Below are positions 22,815-33,655 of a DNA stretch of 64,000 nt, in pieces. The first letter of the stretch is position 1; each line of letters opens with the position of its first letter. Source of the stretch: Lethocerus indicus (Eukaryota > Arthropoda > Insecta > Hemiptera > Belostomatidae). The position numbers were made by a program, and so were the translations under genes. The stretch covers positions 5,746,604-5,810,603 of the forward strand of contig JACDQD010000011.1 in assembly GCA_019843655.1 (NCBI GenBank), given 5' to 3'. The notes beneath the pieces were generated by a model, which worked only from the letters and a program-made list of their open reading frames with translations, made no database searches and was not told where the DNA came from.

Positions 22815-22851
22815 GCTAGACCGGTTTCGGCCGCTCGCCATCTTCAGTAGA
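22815..22851 (-). ncRNA. Hammerhead motif in left arm (minus strand)
   Basis: Complete core, stem II GGC-GAGCG-GCC, stem III CCGG type, GTC, TAGC. Stem I is one pair shorter (TCTA for GCTA) because the arm is truncated just beyond. Confidence 0.5.
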
Positions 22852-22909
22852 CAGTACATGTGAAAGTGCAGTGAGGATGCCCAAAAAAACATCCAAAGTG
22901 CTAACAGTG

Positions 22910-22946
22910 ACTACTGAAGATGGCGAGCAGCCGAAACCGGTCTAGC
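22910..22946 (+). ncRNA. Hammerhead motif in right arm (plus strand)
   Basis: CTGAAGA at 22914, GGC-GAGCA-GCC, GAAACCGGTC, cleavage expected after 22942. Stem I has three pairs (CTA with TAG), as a deletion removed part of the upstream strand. Confidence 0.5.
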
Positions 22947-23049
22947 AAAAGACGAAACCAGCGAGAGGAGACAGACACATCACGAACCTACAGTATTCCA
23001 ACCCCTCGCAGACCACAAAACAGGTATATTAAAGTAGTAACGTTTTATA

Positions 23050-23571
23050 TAAGAAAATATCCGGACCAGCTACCGACCGCGATGTGTATCCCGATGCAGG
23101 CTCAATGTACAATAGAAGGGTCTATAATACATTCGCGTCAGTTGTCTTTTTACACTTTTAAAAGCAGCTTTGCGTATTTAAACGCCCGTTTTTCTCCACG
23201 ACTCTCATTCAAAATTGACTACTTCCCTAGTGCGCGCTCAAATCCTTTTACGACGGCGGCGGACGTGGAAAGAAAGCGGCGCTGGCGTTGTTAAACCTGA
23301 TGGAGGAAGCCCGAGCGCCTATATATTGGATTAGGGAAGGGACGCCGTTCCCCTGTCTAGGGCGTCTAGACCCCGGAGCGAGGCTAATTCGCCCCGACAA
23401 AACTGTCCGCCGCGCTTTTAGCCCGATAGCTTCTCGACCGAGAAGAACTACAATATCTTTGTATTTCTCGAGAAGGAGGACACCCTTCAAAACGGATAGA
23501 CTCCTAAATACAGGTTATTCGGCGTAGCGTTTCCTCTGAAACTATCCCTCGATATAATAGTTATTGAATTA
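23050..23571. other. No gene recognised; GC-rich centre
   Basis: The stretch 23250-23440 is CpG-rich and open in several frames on both strands, as GC-rich DNA tends to be. No protein motif was seen. Confidence 0.4.
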
Positions 23572-23583
23572 ATATGTATCGTA

Positions 23584-23863
23584 CCCTAGATTTCGTGTGT
23601 TTCTGTCTCCTCTCGCTGGTTTGGTCTTTTGCTAAACCGGTTTCGGTTGTTTTTTGGGCATACTCACTGCACTGTCGCGTCTTGTTATTGTGTTTTTGGT
23701 GGACGTTGTCTTATTTGAATTGGGGGAGATTTTGTTAAGTTTTAAGTCTTTGTCTGAAGTCATGGTCTCTTGCAAAAGACCAAACCGGCGAGAGGGGACA
23801 GAAACACACTAAGTCTACGGTATTCCAACCCCTCGCAGACCACAAAACAGGTATTCTAATCTG
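23584..23863 (+). mobile_element. TFE copy with internal core, exact 12-bp target duplication
   Basis: Outer end CTAGATTTCGTGTG, arm to GGTTTCGG, then a deletion into GGCATACTCACTGCACTG, a core segment (CTTGTTATTGTGTTTTTGG to TTTGTCTGAAG), the arm end (GCAAAAGACCAAACC), and tail to GGTATTCTAATCTG. The flanks are ATATGTATCGTA at 23572-23583 and 23864-23875, identical. The core matches the inverse of 59216-59330. Confidence 0.9.
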
Positions 23864-23911
23864 ATATGTATCGTAGTTTATTTATTTAAAAACTCCAACT
23901 AAATCGAGTGT

Positions 23912-23962
23912 ACCGTAGGTTTCGTGGCTGAAGATAGCGAGTGGCCGAAACCCGTCTAGTGG
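23912..23962 (+). mobile_element. TFE arm fragment
   Basis: ACCGTAGGTTTCGTGG runs straight into CTGAAGATAGCGAGTGG and GAAACCCGTCTAGTGGCG, so the outer end is joined to the hammerhead part of the opposite arm. The hammerhead has weak stems. Confidence 0.55.
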
Positions 23963-24382
23963 CGAGAGGGGTAGCTCAAGTTCAGAGTCCCCGCTGTTTG
24001 ACCTCAGTTTAAAACTAAATGAAGGGAACAAATTAAGAATGGAAGTGGACTGAAGTATTTAGCTGGCAGTTGGAAAGGGTTAATTCCTTTTAAAAATTTT
24101 AAGCCGGATAAAGTCCTAGTTGGAGAAGAAATTCTGTCTCCCAATTTGAGCAGGAAGGACAACTTCAACTAGACCTTCGGTAAAGGCCAGAACAACTTGT
24201 TGTTTAACTTGACAACTTAATTATTATCATTACTTTGAAAGATTTGAGAGGGTCAGCGGAATTTTCAATTAGATACCTCCCGTTTTTGCCCATTGGGAAA
24301 AAGGTTTCGGCATTACTCCATCTTAGGAATATAAAATCTACTATACTTTATGTAAGCCGCTCATAAACTATGCCTTAGGTAC
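23963..24382. other. No feature seen
   Basis: No coding or repeat signal was recognised. Confidence 0.5.
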
Positions 24383-24394
24383 AGTAACATAATT

Positions 24395-24627
24395 GTAGGT
24401 TCGTGATGTTTCTGTCTCCTCTCGCCGGTTTGTACATGTGAAAGTGACAGTGCAGTGAGGATGCCCAAAAAACATCCAAAGTGCTAACAGTGACTAACAC
24501 CGCTACTGAAGATGGCGAGCGGCCGAAACCGGTCTAGCAAAAGACCAAACCAGCGAGAGGAGACAGAAACATCACGAACCTACAGTATTCCAACCCCTCG
24601 CAGACCACAAAACAGGTATATCAAATT
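24395..24627 (+). mobile_element. TFE copy with exact 12-bp target duplication
   Basis: Outer end GTAGGTTCGTGATG, a short left piece to CGCCGGTTTG, then the complete right arm (GTGAAAGTGACAGTGCAGTG onwards), intact hammerhead, and tail to CAGGTATATCAAATT. AGTAACATAATT is present on both sides (24383-24394 and 24628-24639). Confidence 0.9.
24502..24538 (+). ncRNA. Intact hammerhead ribozyme motif (37 nt)
   Basis: GCTA 24502-24505 pairs with TAGC 24535-24538. CTGAAGA starts at 24506, stem II is GGC (24514-24516) with GCC (24522-24524), GAAA is at 24525-24528, stem III is minimal, and predicted cleavage is after C24534. Every position of the family consensus is kept. Confidence 0.65.
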
Positions 24628-24639
24628 AGTAACATAATT

Positions 24640-25100
24640 ATTCAATTCAAAACTGTTGCCACCTGTACTCAGAGCACGGATCTGTATTCGAGCGTAAAAC
24701 TGCGGAAATTGTTGCTTTTGTAAAAAGCAAAATGGACAACCGGAATAAGACAAGGCGGAATATCTTCGCTTTTACCGGGTTTTCCGAGGAGCCAATATCA
24801 CCGGTAGGGAATATATGCGAGGGTTGGGCCGCAAATAGCCCGACCCTCATGCATTCAATTTCCCGAATAACATTGTAACAGCTTTGTCCCCGAACAAGGC
24901 TTACGTTTTCCTTTTTTCCTCAAGCCCCCACAGCAGCCAATAACGCGTGTGGGTCTATCGTCGACAGACTGAACGGGGGCGAAACGCCGGTTCGTCGGAA
25001 AAAATATCCCAACTATTCCAGGCGCTATGAACGTACTTTACTTTCATTAAAGGCTGAGGACAATTTTATTGCCCCAATTTAATTTCATACACACACAAAA
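24640..25100. other. No feature seen
   Basis: The minus-strand frame at 24647-24850 has no recognisable motif. Confidence 0.5.
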
Positions 25101-25852
25101 CTGTAGATTTCGTGTACTTCTTGATGCCGAGAGAGAGGCAGACAGTCACAAGTGGCAGAGACAGTGGCGAGCAGACGAAACCGGTCTAGAAAAAAACCAA
25201 ATCAGCGGGAGGAGAGAGAAGTACACGAAATTTACAGTATTCCAACCCCTCGCGGACCACAAACCAACTTTACTTAAGTATATTTCCACACCACACTCTG
25301 GGGGGCGCTGGTTAATCGGTGAGAGTGAACCAAACGAATTTTAGTTAAGTACATTTCCGCACCACCCTCAGGGGGCGCTAGTTTATCGGTGCAAGTGAAC
25401 CCAACGAACTTTAGTTGAGTACATTTCCGCACCACCCTCAGGGGGCGCCAGTTTATAGGTACAAGTGAACCCAATGAACTTTAGTTGAGTACATTTCCGC
25501 ACCACCCTCAGGGGGCGCTACTTTATAGGTACAAGTGTACTCAACGAATTTTAGTTGAGTACATTTCCGCACCACCCTCAGGGGGGCGCTAGTTAATCGG
25601 TGCATGTGAAACCAACGAACTTTAGTTAAGTACATTTCCGCACCACCCTCAGGGGGCGCTAGTTTATCGGTGCAAGTGCATCCAACGAACTTTAGTTCAG
25701 TACATTTCCGCACCACCCTCAGGGGGCGCTAGTTAATCTATATCTAATAATTTTAATTTGTCATAAGTGACAGTGACAGTGCAGTGAGGATAGCCGAAAC
25801 ACACGAAATCTACGGTATTCCAACCCATCGCAGACCACAAAAACAGGTATTC
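25101..25852. mobile_element. TFE with reverse satellite array, two tail-type ends
   Basis: Left part: outer end GTAGATTTCGTGTAC, reduced arms (GGCAGAGACAGTGGCGAG; the CTGAAGA box is lost), outer end and tail (CCAACCCCTCGCGGACC) cut at CACAAA. Then seven reverse satellite units, linker, inner arm (CAGTGCAGTGAGG), outer end (ACACGAAATCTACGG) and a second tail to CAGGTATTC. Two tails in a row indicate two overlapping insertions or a tandem dimer. Confidence 0.75.
25262..25735 (-). repeat. 70-bp satellite array, 7 inverted units
   Basis: Reverse units with GAACTTTAGTTAAGTACATT, CCGCACCACCCTCAGGGG and CGCTAGTTTATCGGTGC. Unit borders are about 70 bp apart. The variants TTAGTTGAG and TTATAGG mark the middle units. 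Confidence 0.95.
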
Positions 25853-25949
25853 TTATGTGTTATGAATTATGAACCTAGTCGTCGGTTCAATTTCAAAACA
25901 TGCCAATTTTCCGTTTGTCCGTACAATAGGTCGGTAAACAGGCTTGTTT

Positions 25950-26177
25950 TGTGAAAGCTGGCGGTACAGGGGGGGTAGCCAGCCGGGGACTGTGGTGGGG
26001 CGCATGCACCCCGCACCGCCGGCCAAACTACACACACCGGCCGGTAGTACTCTGCTGGAGGCCGTCTGGCGAACACGCACGCACCTGCACGCACCCACGC
26101 CACCGCACCTCACACGCACGTCAGCCAACCCCCCCAGAGCGCTACGCGAGGCGAAGCCGTACCCCCGGGGACCAAAG
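25950..26177 (+). other. Possible GC-rich non-coding 5' exon with perfect splice donor
   Basis: A CpG-rich block ends in AAAG|GTAAGT (donor GT at 26178-26179), a perfect match to the donor consensus. The block contains repeated CACGCACG and CACACAC words and is open in several frames, as GC-rich sequence often is. No start-codon context or protein motif stands out, so an untranslated first exon is more plausible than a coding one. A chance match remains possible. Confidence 0.3.
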
Positions 26178-26299
26178 GTAAGTCCCAGCCGACTCAGAGC
26201 TAAGCGCGACCGCGATCCTCCCAACCGCGCCGGCGACACCCACGACTCGCCCTCCTCTCTTATCTCTCCTCGCTGATAACGAATTGCACTCTAAACACT

Positions 26300-26930
26300 T
26301 ATCAACATACATCCAGTTGTATTGTAACAATGTTTCTCAGAAACCTGATAATAATAAGGTTGTTATATTGAAAACTGCTATCGTCAGACTGACTCTCAAC
26401 CTAGAGTAACGGCCGCCCTACTAATTCACATCAGTGAAAATATATTTTAAATTAATCCACTAAACAATTTCACACAGTGTAGGTGAAACCTCAACGATAT
26501 AAAGCAAAGAGTACAAACATACAGTATCGTGCTGTAGGGGTTTGTAGGAACACAATTTTTTTGTATACATTTCAACAAACTGTTTTCACTTGAAACTCAT
26601 ATGACTGCAGTTAAAGTGTAGCCACCGTCATTTTCTCTGTTAACACCCGCCAACATACGGCCCGCTGTCCTATAACAATACTGACGTTTCTCGGAAACGG
26701 TGGCAAAATGATTGTAATAGCATTGAATTCAGTTGGGGTTTTCGTAGGACGACAATTTCTATGTGTATATTTCAACAAACTCTTTTCACTTGAAACTCCC
26801 GTATAACTGGCCCCTTAGTATACACACATGATTCGTACGAAACGTGTAGTTAAAATCGCTTTCTCTGTCAGCATACAATCTTATAACGATCCTGATAGTT
26901 ACGTTTCGAAGAAATCATTTAAAGATTCTT
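26300..26930. repeat. Degenerate local tandem repeat, about three copies
   Basis: Related segments start near 26303 (TATCAACATACATCCAG to TTTCTCAGAAACC), 26651 (GCCAACATACGG to TTTCTCGGAAACGG) and 26870 (GTCAGCATACAATC to TTTCGAAGAAATC). The last two are also preceded by matching ATTTCAACAAACTSTTTTCAC and CTTGAAACTC segments. Unit spacing is about 220 to 350 bp. Confidence 0.6.
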
Positions 26931-29566
26931 ACCACATATTAAAAAAAGTCATTAGACCATTTTAATTTTTGTTTGTTATATAGACTGTTATTCTGATCGG
27001 CCGTGTTCCACTAATTGAACGGAATTATGACAATGGAAATGACTACGAACAATATTGTTGTTACAAGTTTCAATTCACGGAGCCCTAACAAAATTAAATT
27101 TCAAGGGAAAAAGACAAACCTGGCCTACAATATTTGTAAGATCAGTTGACAAACTTGAATGTTTTCGTGGAAAAAAAATAATCTTTTTATAAAGTAAAAT
27201 ATTATTTTGGTGTCGCCACTCGGAGACCGAGGAGGACCGCTGTCGCAGCCTTCAAACCTTCCCTAAGTTGTAAGCACAACTAACCCTAAGCTTGGGAAAC
27301 GTTCACCAGTATGTAGTTGGCAGCTAACCGAATCTATTAACATTTACGTAGACCCTAACCCCGAAAATAGTTTCGATCCATTGTAAATTACCATTCATTG
27401 TACATAACATTCCCGCTGTACAGTCGTACAATAGTTACGGGGGAAGTAACTGGGGCACATCGGTGGATAAATGGGACATGTTTTTAAATTTTAATTTTTC
27501 ATTGAAAATGAATGTTCTACGAATTTTCATCCCGAATTCACCTTCAAAAAATCTAATAATTCGCATATTATTCTTCAAACTATAAACGGATGTGATTCGA
27601 AATAACTTGTTTATAAAGCTCGGTTATTTACAAGATTGTTTTGACCCAGAGTATAACTCAATGTACTAAAATCAGTGTAATCTATAGCATTCTCTAATAT
27701 ATGTATATGTGTTATTTATCTATGTTTTATATATATGTATATATTTAAGTATAAAGAATGAATCCCTTATATTTAAATTTCACGGACTACAGTCCCAGTA
27801 CTTTGAGTCTAACCCCTGGGAATAGGGAAGCTTTACTTCGTGGTGATCAATCTCTCCTTGAAAGGAAGATTTCAAGGGGGGCTTTCCCCGTTGAACCGCC
27901 GCTCGGATAAATAGTTTCCGTCCCATTATTTTCATCGTACGCTGTACTAAATATTCGTTAGCGCGGCAACGAAACTTAACGAATAAAACCTCACCGAAAT
28001 TATTGCCTAATTGTGAAGTTTAATTCGAGTCGGTCCGCGGGACTTTCCCCGCTGAAGAACAGAAATCTGTGTTTTGTGGAATTCGAAAATATAAAATTAC
28101 ATGAGCAATATATCTACTGTATATCACACTATGTTTACAATAAGTCACGATATAAGTCTTTGTACAAATTGGACGCAATTTTATTGTACCCCAATGTCCT
28201 ATTTTGTTTCTGCATTTTGAGCTTTGAGTGTATGTGCCGAATATTAACGGAATTTTAAGATGTCAATTTCAACAAGCTGAATTACTTTTATACAACTTTT
28301 GTAAGACATCGTTCATCTGCAGTTTTTGTAATTTATAAAGCCTTTATCTAATTTTACAAATATTTCCCGAGCGTTTCACGATATCACTCCGCCCAATATT
28401 CCGGAAAAACCTATATAATTGACCCTGGGTCCGATTCAAGTTCCGTTTGAGAATGTCCCCCGGGTCAAGTGTTCGGAGGAAAGCGAGGAAAATGAGGAAC
28501 TTGACCTTTAAAGTCCCCACGTTGTCCTTAGTTAAGCGATGTCTCATTATATATATCACCGCTCTTCTGATTTTCCCACTACTTGTTACTTCTCCACTGC
28601 ATTCCGTTCGTCCAACAGCCATGTCATTTATTGTAACGAAAGTTTTGTTTATAAACATATTGAAACTTGCCTTTTAAAACAAGAAGACAAAGTATGCATA
28701 AGTATATAAATCTGATTTATTAAGTTAAAATAATCAAACCTTTTGTGGTAAAGCATAAATTAAATATAGTTTTACAGTTTTGCCGTTTTCTCTAAAAAGG
28801 GGGCAAGAGGGCACATTTAAAAGTCCGTACTTACACGTGTTGGAGAAGCCCCTGAAAGCGGACTTGTATTTCTGCGCTACTGGGATTTTCCCATTTAAAT
28901 CGATTTTATTGTTCTCGACCCACGGTTAGTTCGATAATTTCGTTATCGGCCGAATCATATAATAGTGAAATTCGGGCCCAAATTTTCCTTAATAATATTC
29001 GGGTTAATAATATACGACCTTCTTCGTTGATCAGAAAATTATTAACCCATAATCAAATTTCTACAGAGTGGAAACTGGGTCCGCATCGAATTAATTATTT
29101 GAAATAAAGTTATCCGTGTACTCGATTTTAGAGCAGGATGATGGTATAAAGCCGTTCTATTTATAACTTTTTTTTGGGAACATAAAATACACTTTATTTT
29201 TCAGTAATCGGAGCGACGATTTCCCACATGGAAGTGTTCAAGTGTGGAAATTATTAAACGAAATTTTTTTCGGGCATTCTGTAATACTTACTGTAATACG
29301 GGCCATTTCAGGTATAAAATTTCATTAGTGGTCTGTTCTAATTTGGTCCAATCAATAACATAATTGTTGATTTCAGTATATTTTTAATATATAACGCATG
29401 ACGATTTACGGGTTATTTGAATTGAGTGAAACTGAGTTGATTCTTCAATTATATGTTGCTACACCCGTCTGAAAAGTAGATTTAAATCGAAAATTTTGAC
29501 TGTTGAGTCCTCTATAGAAAATGACTTCAAAACTTACTATAGCCATCAAATTGACAATATTGAATA
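26931..29566. other. No feature seen
   Basis: AT-rich intergenic or intronic sequence. The small frames at 28013-28258 and 28344-28677 show no motif. Confidence 0.5.
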
Positions 29567-29675
29567 TTGAATGAAGCTATATTGAACCCGACGTGGACAT
29601 ACTGTATCGAACTATGGGGATCCACCGAGACATCCAATCGAAAGTCCCTCGAACTAAATGCTCCTTGGTATTTTA
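29567..29675 (+). pseudogene. Second jockey-type reverse transcriptase relic, ending at a TFE
   Basis: Reads EAILNPTWTYCIELWGSTET, then SNRKSLE, then LNAPWYF, matching the same C-terminal RT blocks as the relic at 16.6 kb (GACGTGGACA with GACATGGACA; CTATGGGG with TCCACCGAGACAT). About 12 codons between SN and NAPWY are deleted. The homology stops where the TFE tail begins at about 29680. Confidence 0.75.
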
Positions 29676-29679
29676 ACAT

Positions 29680-29822
29680 ACCTGTTCTGTGGTCTGCGAG
29701 GGGTTGGAATACCGTAGATTTCGCGTGTTTCTGTCTCCTCTCGCTGGTTCGTTCTTTTGCTAGACCGGTTTCGGCTGCTCGCCATCAGCAGTAGCGGTGT
29801 TAGACTCTTTTGACACTTTGAA
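29680..29822 (-). mobile_element. TFE copy, tail and one arm
   Basis: ACATACCTGTTCTGTGG (tail), outer end GTAGATTTCGCG, and an arm to GTTAGACTCTTTTGACAC. The hammerhead is damaged: the core box reads CTGCTGA on the minus strand in place of CTGAAGA. The right side is truncated. Confidence 0.8.
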
Positions 29823-30921
29823 ATTCCGAATTTCATTCCCGTCTTTCCGCCAATCCCGTCCATTATCGAGCCCGCACCGTCTTAAACGCCACATTGGCCC
29901 AGAGATCTTCCTCTCTGGTATTCGCGTATTCACTTCACGTCCATATATGCCGGCTCGAACAGTCTATGGATAAGATTTCTTATTGTACACTGGCATTTAT
30001 TTAGCCTATACACTGTTAAGCCCATTGCCGCAGGTAGTTATGAGGCGTTGAGAGGAACGCGCGTACGGCTGGCATTTAGCCGATGATCTGACCTTTTATA
30101 TCTGTTCGAAAACACCCGGAAGCCTATTGGGCCTACAACGGGAATATAAATAAGGGTTGGATTGAAAAAAAAACAGAAGCAAATAACTGTCCGGAATTTA
30201 ATTTCAGATCAGAATGGGGACAGCTGGGACTCTGTGGTATTTGAGAGGATAATACGATTATAAATAAGCAAGACAGCTTTCTTTGGAATGAAGACTCATA
30301 AGTCCTGTAGACTTATAAAGTTTTACTGAACTTCCCCCCCCCCCAAGGCTTAAAATTACTGTACAAAAATATTTTCCGAAGTATTCAAGTTCTAAATGTT
30401 TCTTCGCTTGTTATTAAGCCGGTCTTTAAAACTGTGTATCCATTATTCCCTTTAGTGAATTTAAATGTCAATCTCTAAAAATAACGACCTTCCTTTTTTA
30501 TATATTAATTGCATCATTTGCTCCTCTAAAAATTATCTTAGCAGGATTTAAGACAGGATTTGTAGACTATTCATATCTTATTCACCAGTTCCTGAAGTCC
30601 AACTGAGCTTCATTAAAAAAATTATATACGAAAGTATCTAACTGTTTGATATTGTGTTATTCCTAAAAATATTTAATAATTTAGTGGGGCGGATCACTGC
30701 ACTCCGTTTTCCGACAGTTAAATTTAAGAATTGTGGAAAACTCCTTGTATAAATATGTTCTAAGAATATTTCCGGAATACAGCCGGAAGCCGGGCACGGC
30801 TTTTAGCGCCCGCGAGCTGCGCAATTTGAAAGAAAACGGACGACAACAAAAACCGATATGCGGGATGGTTGTGAAATTCGGGCGGATGTCGCAATTAGTT
30901 CCCGGTTAACCTATCCTGTCA

Positions 30922-30957
<36 letters not shown>

Positions 30958-31142
30958 AGAGTTACGCAATTGGAAAGTCTGTCTCGGTAGTTAACAATAT
31001 TTTCCTCATCTGCCGTCACCGCCTACCGCTAGAAAATTTGACGCTAAACGCCGTGTATATTCTGTGAAATTACAATCCTGTATAATTATACAGGCGTTTC
31101 CTAATCAGATCCGTAAGCACACTGTGATAAGAAACTGTTCTG
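29823..31142. other. No gene; one (AG)n microsatellite
   Basis: No coding signal was recognised. A GC-rich patch at 30780-30840 is followed by the AG repeat. Confidence 0.5.
30924..30954. repeat. (AG)n microsatellite
   Basis: About 31 bp of AG. Confidence 0.95.
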
Positions 31143-32091
31143 ATTTTAGAATGCCTGTTCTGTGGTCTGCGAGGGGTTTCAATACCGTAGATTACGCGAG
31201 TTTCTGTCTCCTCTCGCTGGTTTGGTCTTTTGCTAGACCGGTTTCGGCTGCCGGTAGCGGTGTTAGTCACATTGGCACTTTGGATGTTTCTTAGGTATCC
31301 TATATGCACTGTCACTGTCCCATGTACTGAGGTGGTTGCTTAAAAAAAACAACTTTTTTTTTAACTTACTTTTTTATTTTTATCATACAATACTAAGTGT
31401 TTATTTGTCTATGAAAGTTTTGCTCTCTTTAAAAAAGTTATTAGATATAGACTGGCGCCCCCGTGAGTATGGTGCGGAAATGTACTTAACTAAAGTTCGT
31501 TGGGTTCGTAGCGCCCCTGGGTGCACTTGGACCGATAAACTAGCGCCCCTGAGGGTGGTGCGGAAATGTACTTAACTAAAGTTCGTTGGGTTCACTTGCA
31601 CCGAAGTTCGTTGGGTTAAACTAGCGCCCCCTGAGGGTGGTGCGGAAATGTACTTAACTAAAGTTCGTTGGGTTCACTTGGACCGATAAACTAGCGCCCC
31701 CTGAGGGTGGTGCGGAAATGTACTTAACTAAAGTTCGTTGGGTTCACTTGCACCGAAAAAACTAGCGCCCCCTGAGGGTGGTGCGGAAATGTACTTAACT
31801 AAAGTTCGTTGGGTTCACTTGCACCGAAAAACTAGCGCCCCCTGAGGGTGGTGCGGAAATGTACTTAACTAAAGAACTTTAGTTTAGTATATTTCCGCAC
31901 CACACTCTGGAGGGCGCTAGTTAATCTATCTAATAATGTTTATTTGTCACAGTGACAGAGCAGTGAGGATGGCGAACAAACGTCCATAGTGCCAAAGTGA
32001 CTAACACTGGTACTGAAGATAGCCGAAACCGGTGTAGCAAAAGACCAAACCAGCGAGAGGACAAAAACACACGAAATCTACGGTATTCAGA
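31143..32091 (-). mobile_element. Near-complete TFE with satellite array
   Basis: Tail (TTTTAGAATGCCTG), left arm to CCCATGTACTGAGGTGG (hammerhead cut by deletion after TTTCGGC), linker with TATCATACAATACTAAG and ATTAGATATAGACTGG, satellite, inverted end unit, right arm (GCAGTGAGGATGGC onwards; stem II of its hammerhead deleted) and outer end ACACGAAATCTACGG. I found no clear target duplication. Confidence 0.85.
31450..31920 (+). repeat. 70-bp satellite, about 6 units plus inverted end unit
   Basis: The second unit contains a scrambled insertion (GTTGGGTTCGTAGCGCCCC) and the third a duplicated AAGTTCGTTGGGTT, both signs of unequal exchange. The array folds back at 31873-31883 (CTAAAG then AACTTTAG). 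Confidence 0.9.
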
Positions 32092-33059
32092 CTCTTTTGG
32101 TCTTCAATATTATTATTAAAGCACAAGCGGAAAGCTCATATTGGCCTCAAATTCAAATTTTAATTAATTAATTCTGTGGAGCCCACTAAAGGTAGACTCA
32201 TTAGCGCTTCCCTTCATTAATTCATTCAATTGTTAAATTTCGGGGTTGATAAGGCAGTGAAGAAAGATTCTAGAGTCTCCTGCGATTCCTGGGATATAGT
32301 TCCTCCTATGACTTATGCTAATTGTGCAAAAAGTAGGATTAAATGAGTCCTCGTTAGATATGAAATAAGTATCCTAAATGCCGCCCGCCAGCTATCTAAA
32401 AGCGGTTGTTTCAGGTTCAAGGTAGAAAGCCGGCCGTAAAGAATATAATAGCGGCAATATACCAGTCTCAGGTTTTACGAACGCTAGCTTTTACGCCTCC
32501 CAATCTCCCCTTAATTAGGCTCGAATTCGTTGAACAATTTTGTTGTTTTATATCCGGCCGGTCTTTTATGCCGCTTTAATAAAATCCGAGCGCCCTCGCG
32601 TTGGTCCCGACGTTGGGGCGTATTAGAAGTCCGAAGCGCTACGTATATTCTGGTCAAATTGTGCGTACAAACGCATAAAAATGTCGGTTTGGTAATTAAT
32701 TTAAAAAAATATATCCGAAAATTTGACTTTTTGACTAAAATTGTGCTCAAGTTCTCAAAACTCTTGGATCTTAAACAAATCTTAAATTATCTTATTAACT
32801 ATAAATTAACTTATTACTACAAGTTGGAATATTTAGACACTAAAGAGAAAATGTTTACAGTTCGTTTTGAAATAAGTGTTGTAAAATATAGACAATTTAA
32901 ATAACACAATTATTGAATTTTCTTGATTATCAAACAGAATATTTTTCCACCCTTCTCGACTGTGTTAAATTAAGAACGTCCGAGAATTCAGAGGCAGAGA
33001 TAAAAATTTATTTAGTTTTTAGGGAAAGGAAAATACTCGGCTCTTTTTTTGTTATAAGA
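32092..33059. other. No feature seen
   Basis: The frame at 32530-32904 is AT-rich with Lys/Leu/Tyr-rich translation and no recognisable motif. Confidence 0.5.
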
Positions 33060-33360
33060 CGGAGCGGTAAATGAAATAAAATATTTAATTGGGCCCCCGG
33101 CCGTTGCACGGGGAGGGCCTTAATTGAAAATTCAATTGAAATAAAGCGGAACGGTAGAGGGTGGCGGAAAGTGTTTAGATATTAGCAGGGGGAGGCGCGT
33201 GAAAAATGACGGATTTTTATTTTCATCGGGCGGTCGCAGGGCGAGGTCAACTTTTTGATTGATTTTCCCCGTCCGGGACCGAGTTTTCCCGCGTTTTTCC
33301 CAGGGGAAAATGTTTTTCCGCTAACCGGTTCTCCGGCAACATGTTGCGCTCCTTTAATCG
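33060..33360. promoter_or_regulatory. Possible regulatory block (TTAATTG sites in CpG-rich DNA)
   Basis: TTTAATTGGGCCC and two nearby TTAATTG or CAATTGA sites sit within CpG-rich, G/C-run sequence, the same texture as 18.9-19.1 kb. There is no direct evidence of function. Confidence 0.2.
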
Positions 33361-33385
33361 CGAATCCTGAAACCTATTCAGGGCT

Positions 33386-33655
33386 GGTTTAACATACCTG
33401 TTTTTCGGTCTGCGAGCGGCTGGAATACCGTAGATTTTTTTGTGTTTCTATCTCTTCTCGCCGGTTTTGCTAGACGGGTTTCGGTCGCTCGCCATCTTCA
33501 GTAGCGGTGTTGGTCGCTATTTGCACTTTGGATGTTTTTCGGGCATCCTCACTGGACTGTCACTGTCACTTGTACTGTGGTGGTTGTCAGTTTTTCGTGT
33601 GTATATCTACGTGTCTTGTTATTGTGTTTTGGTTACGCTCTTGTATTTGTCCTAG
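33386..33655 (-). mobile_element. TFE copy, tail and arm, truncated in the core
   Basis: AACATACCTGTTTTTCGG, GAATACCGTAGATTTTT, arm with hammerhead, CACTGTCACTTGTACTG, then core sequence (GTGTATATCTACGTG, CTTGTTATTGTGTTTTGG). Confidence 0.8.
33469..33505 (-). ncRNA. Hammerhead motif, stem II slightly weakened
   Basis: Stem I GCTA with TAGC is intact. Stem II GGC-GAGCG-ACC keeps two of three pairs. The stem III loop is CC instead of CG, with the closing pairs kept (GAAACCCGTC). Confidence 0.5.

Larger units (their letters stand above)
22768..23037 (+). mobile_element. Compact palindromic TFE with tail on the right
   Basis: Outer end CTGTAGGTTCGCGACG, left arm with hammerhead, a short centre (GACAGTACATGTG), right arm with hammerhead, outer end, and tail to CAGGTATATTAAAG. 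The 12-bp flanks TAACTTTTTATA (22756-22767) and TAACGTTTTATA (23038-23049) match at 11 positions. There is no satellite. Confidence 0.85.

Noticed and set aside
25453..25716. A Cys-containing repeated peptide frame in the reverse satellite array
   Set aside because: Same satellite sequence in another frame; no start context and no conservation between arrays.
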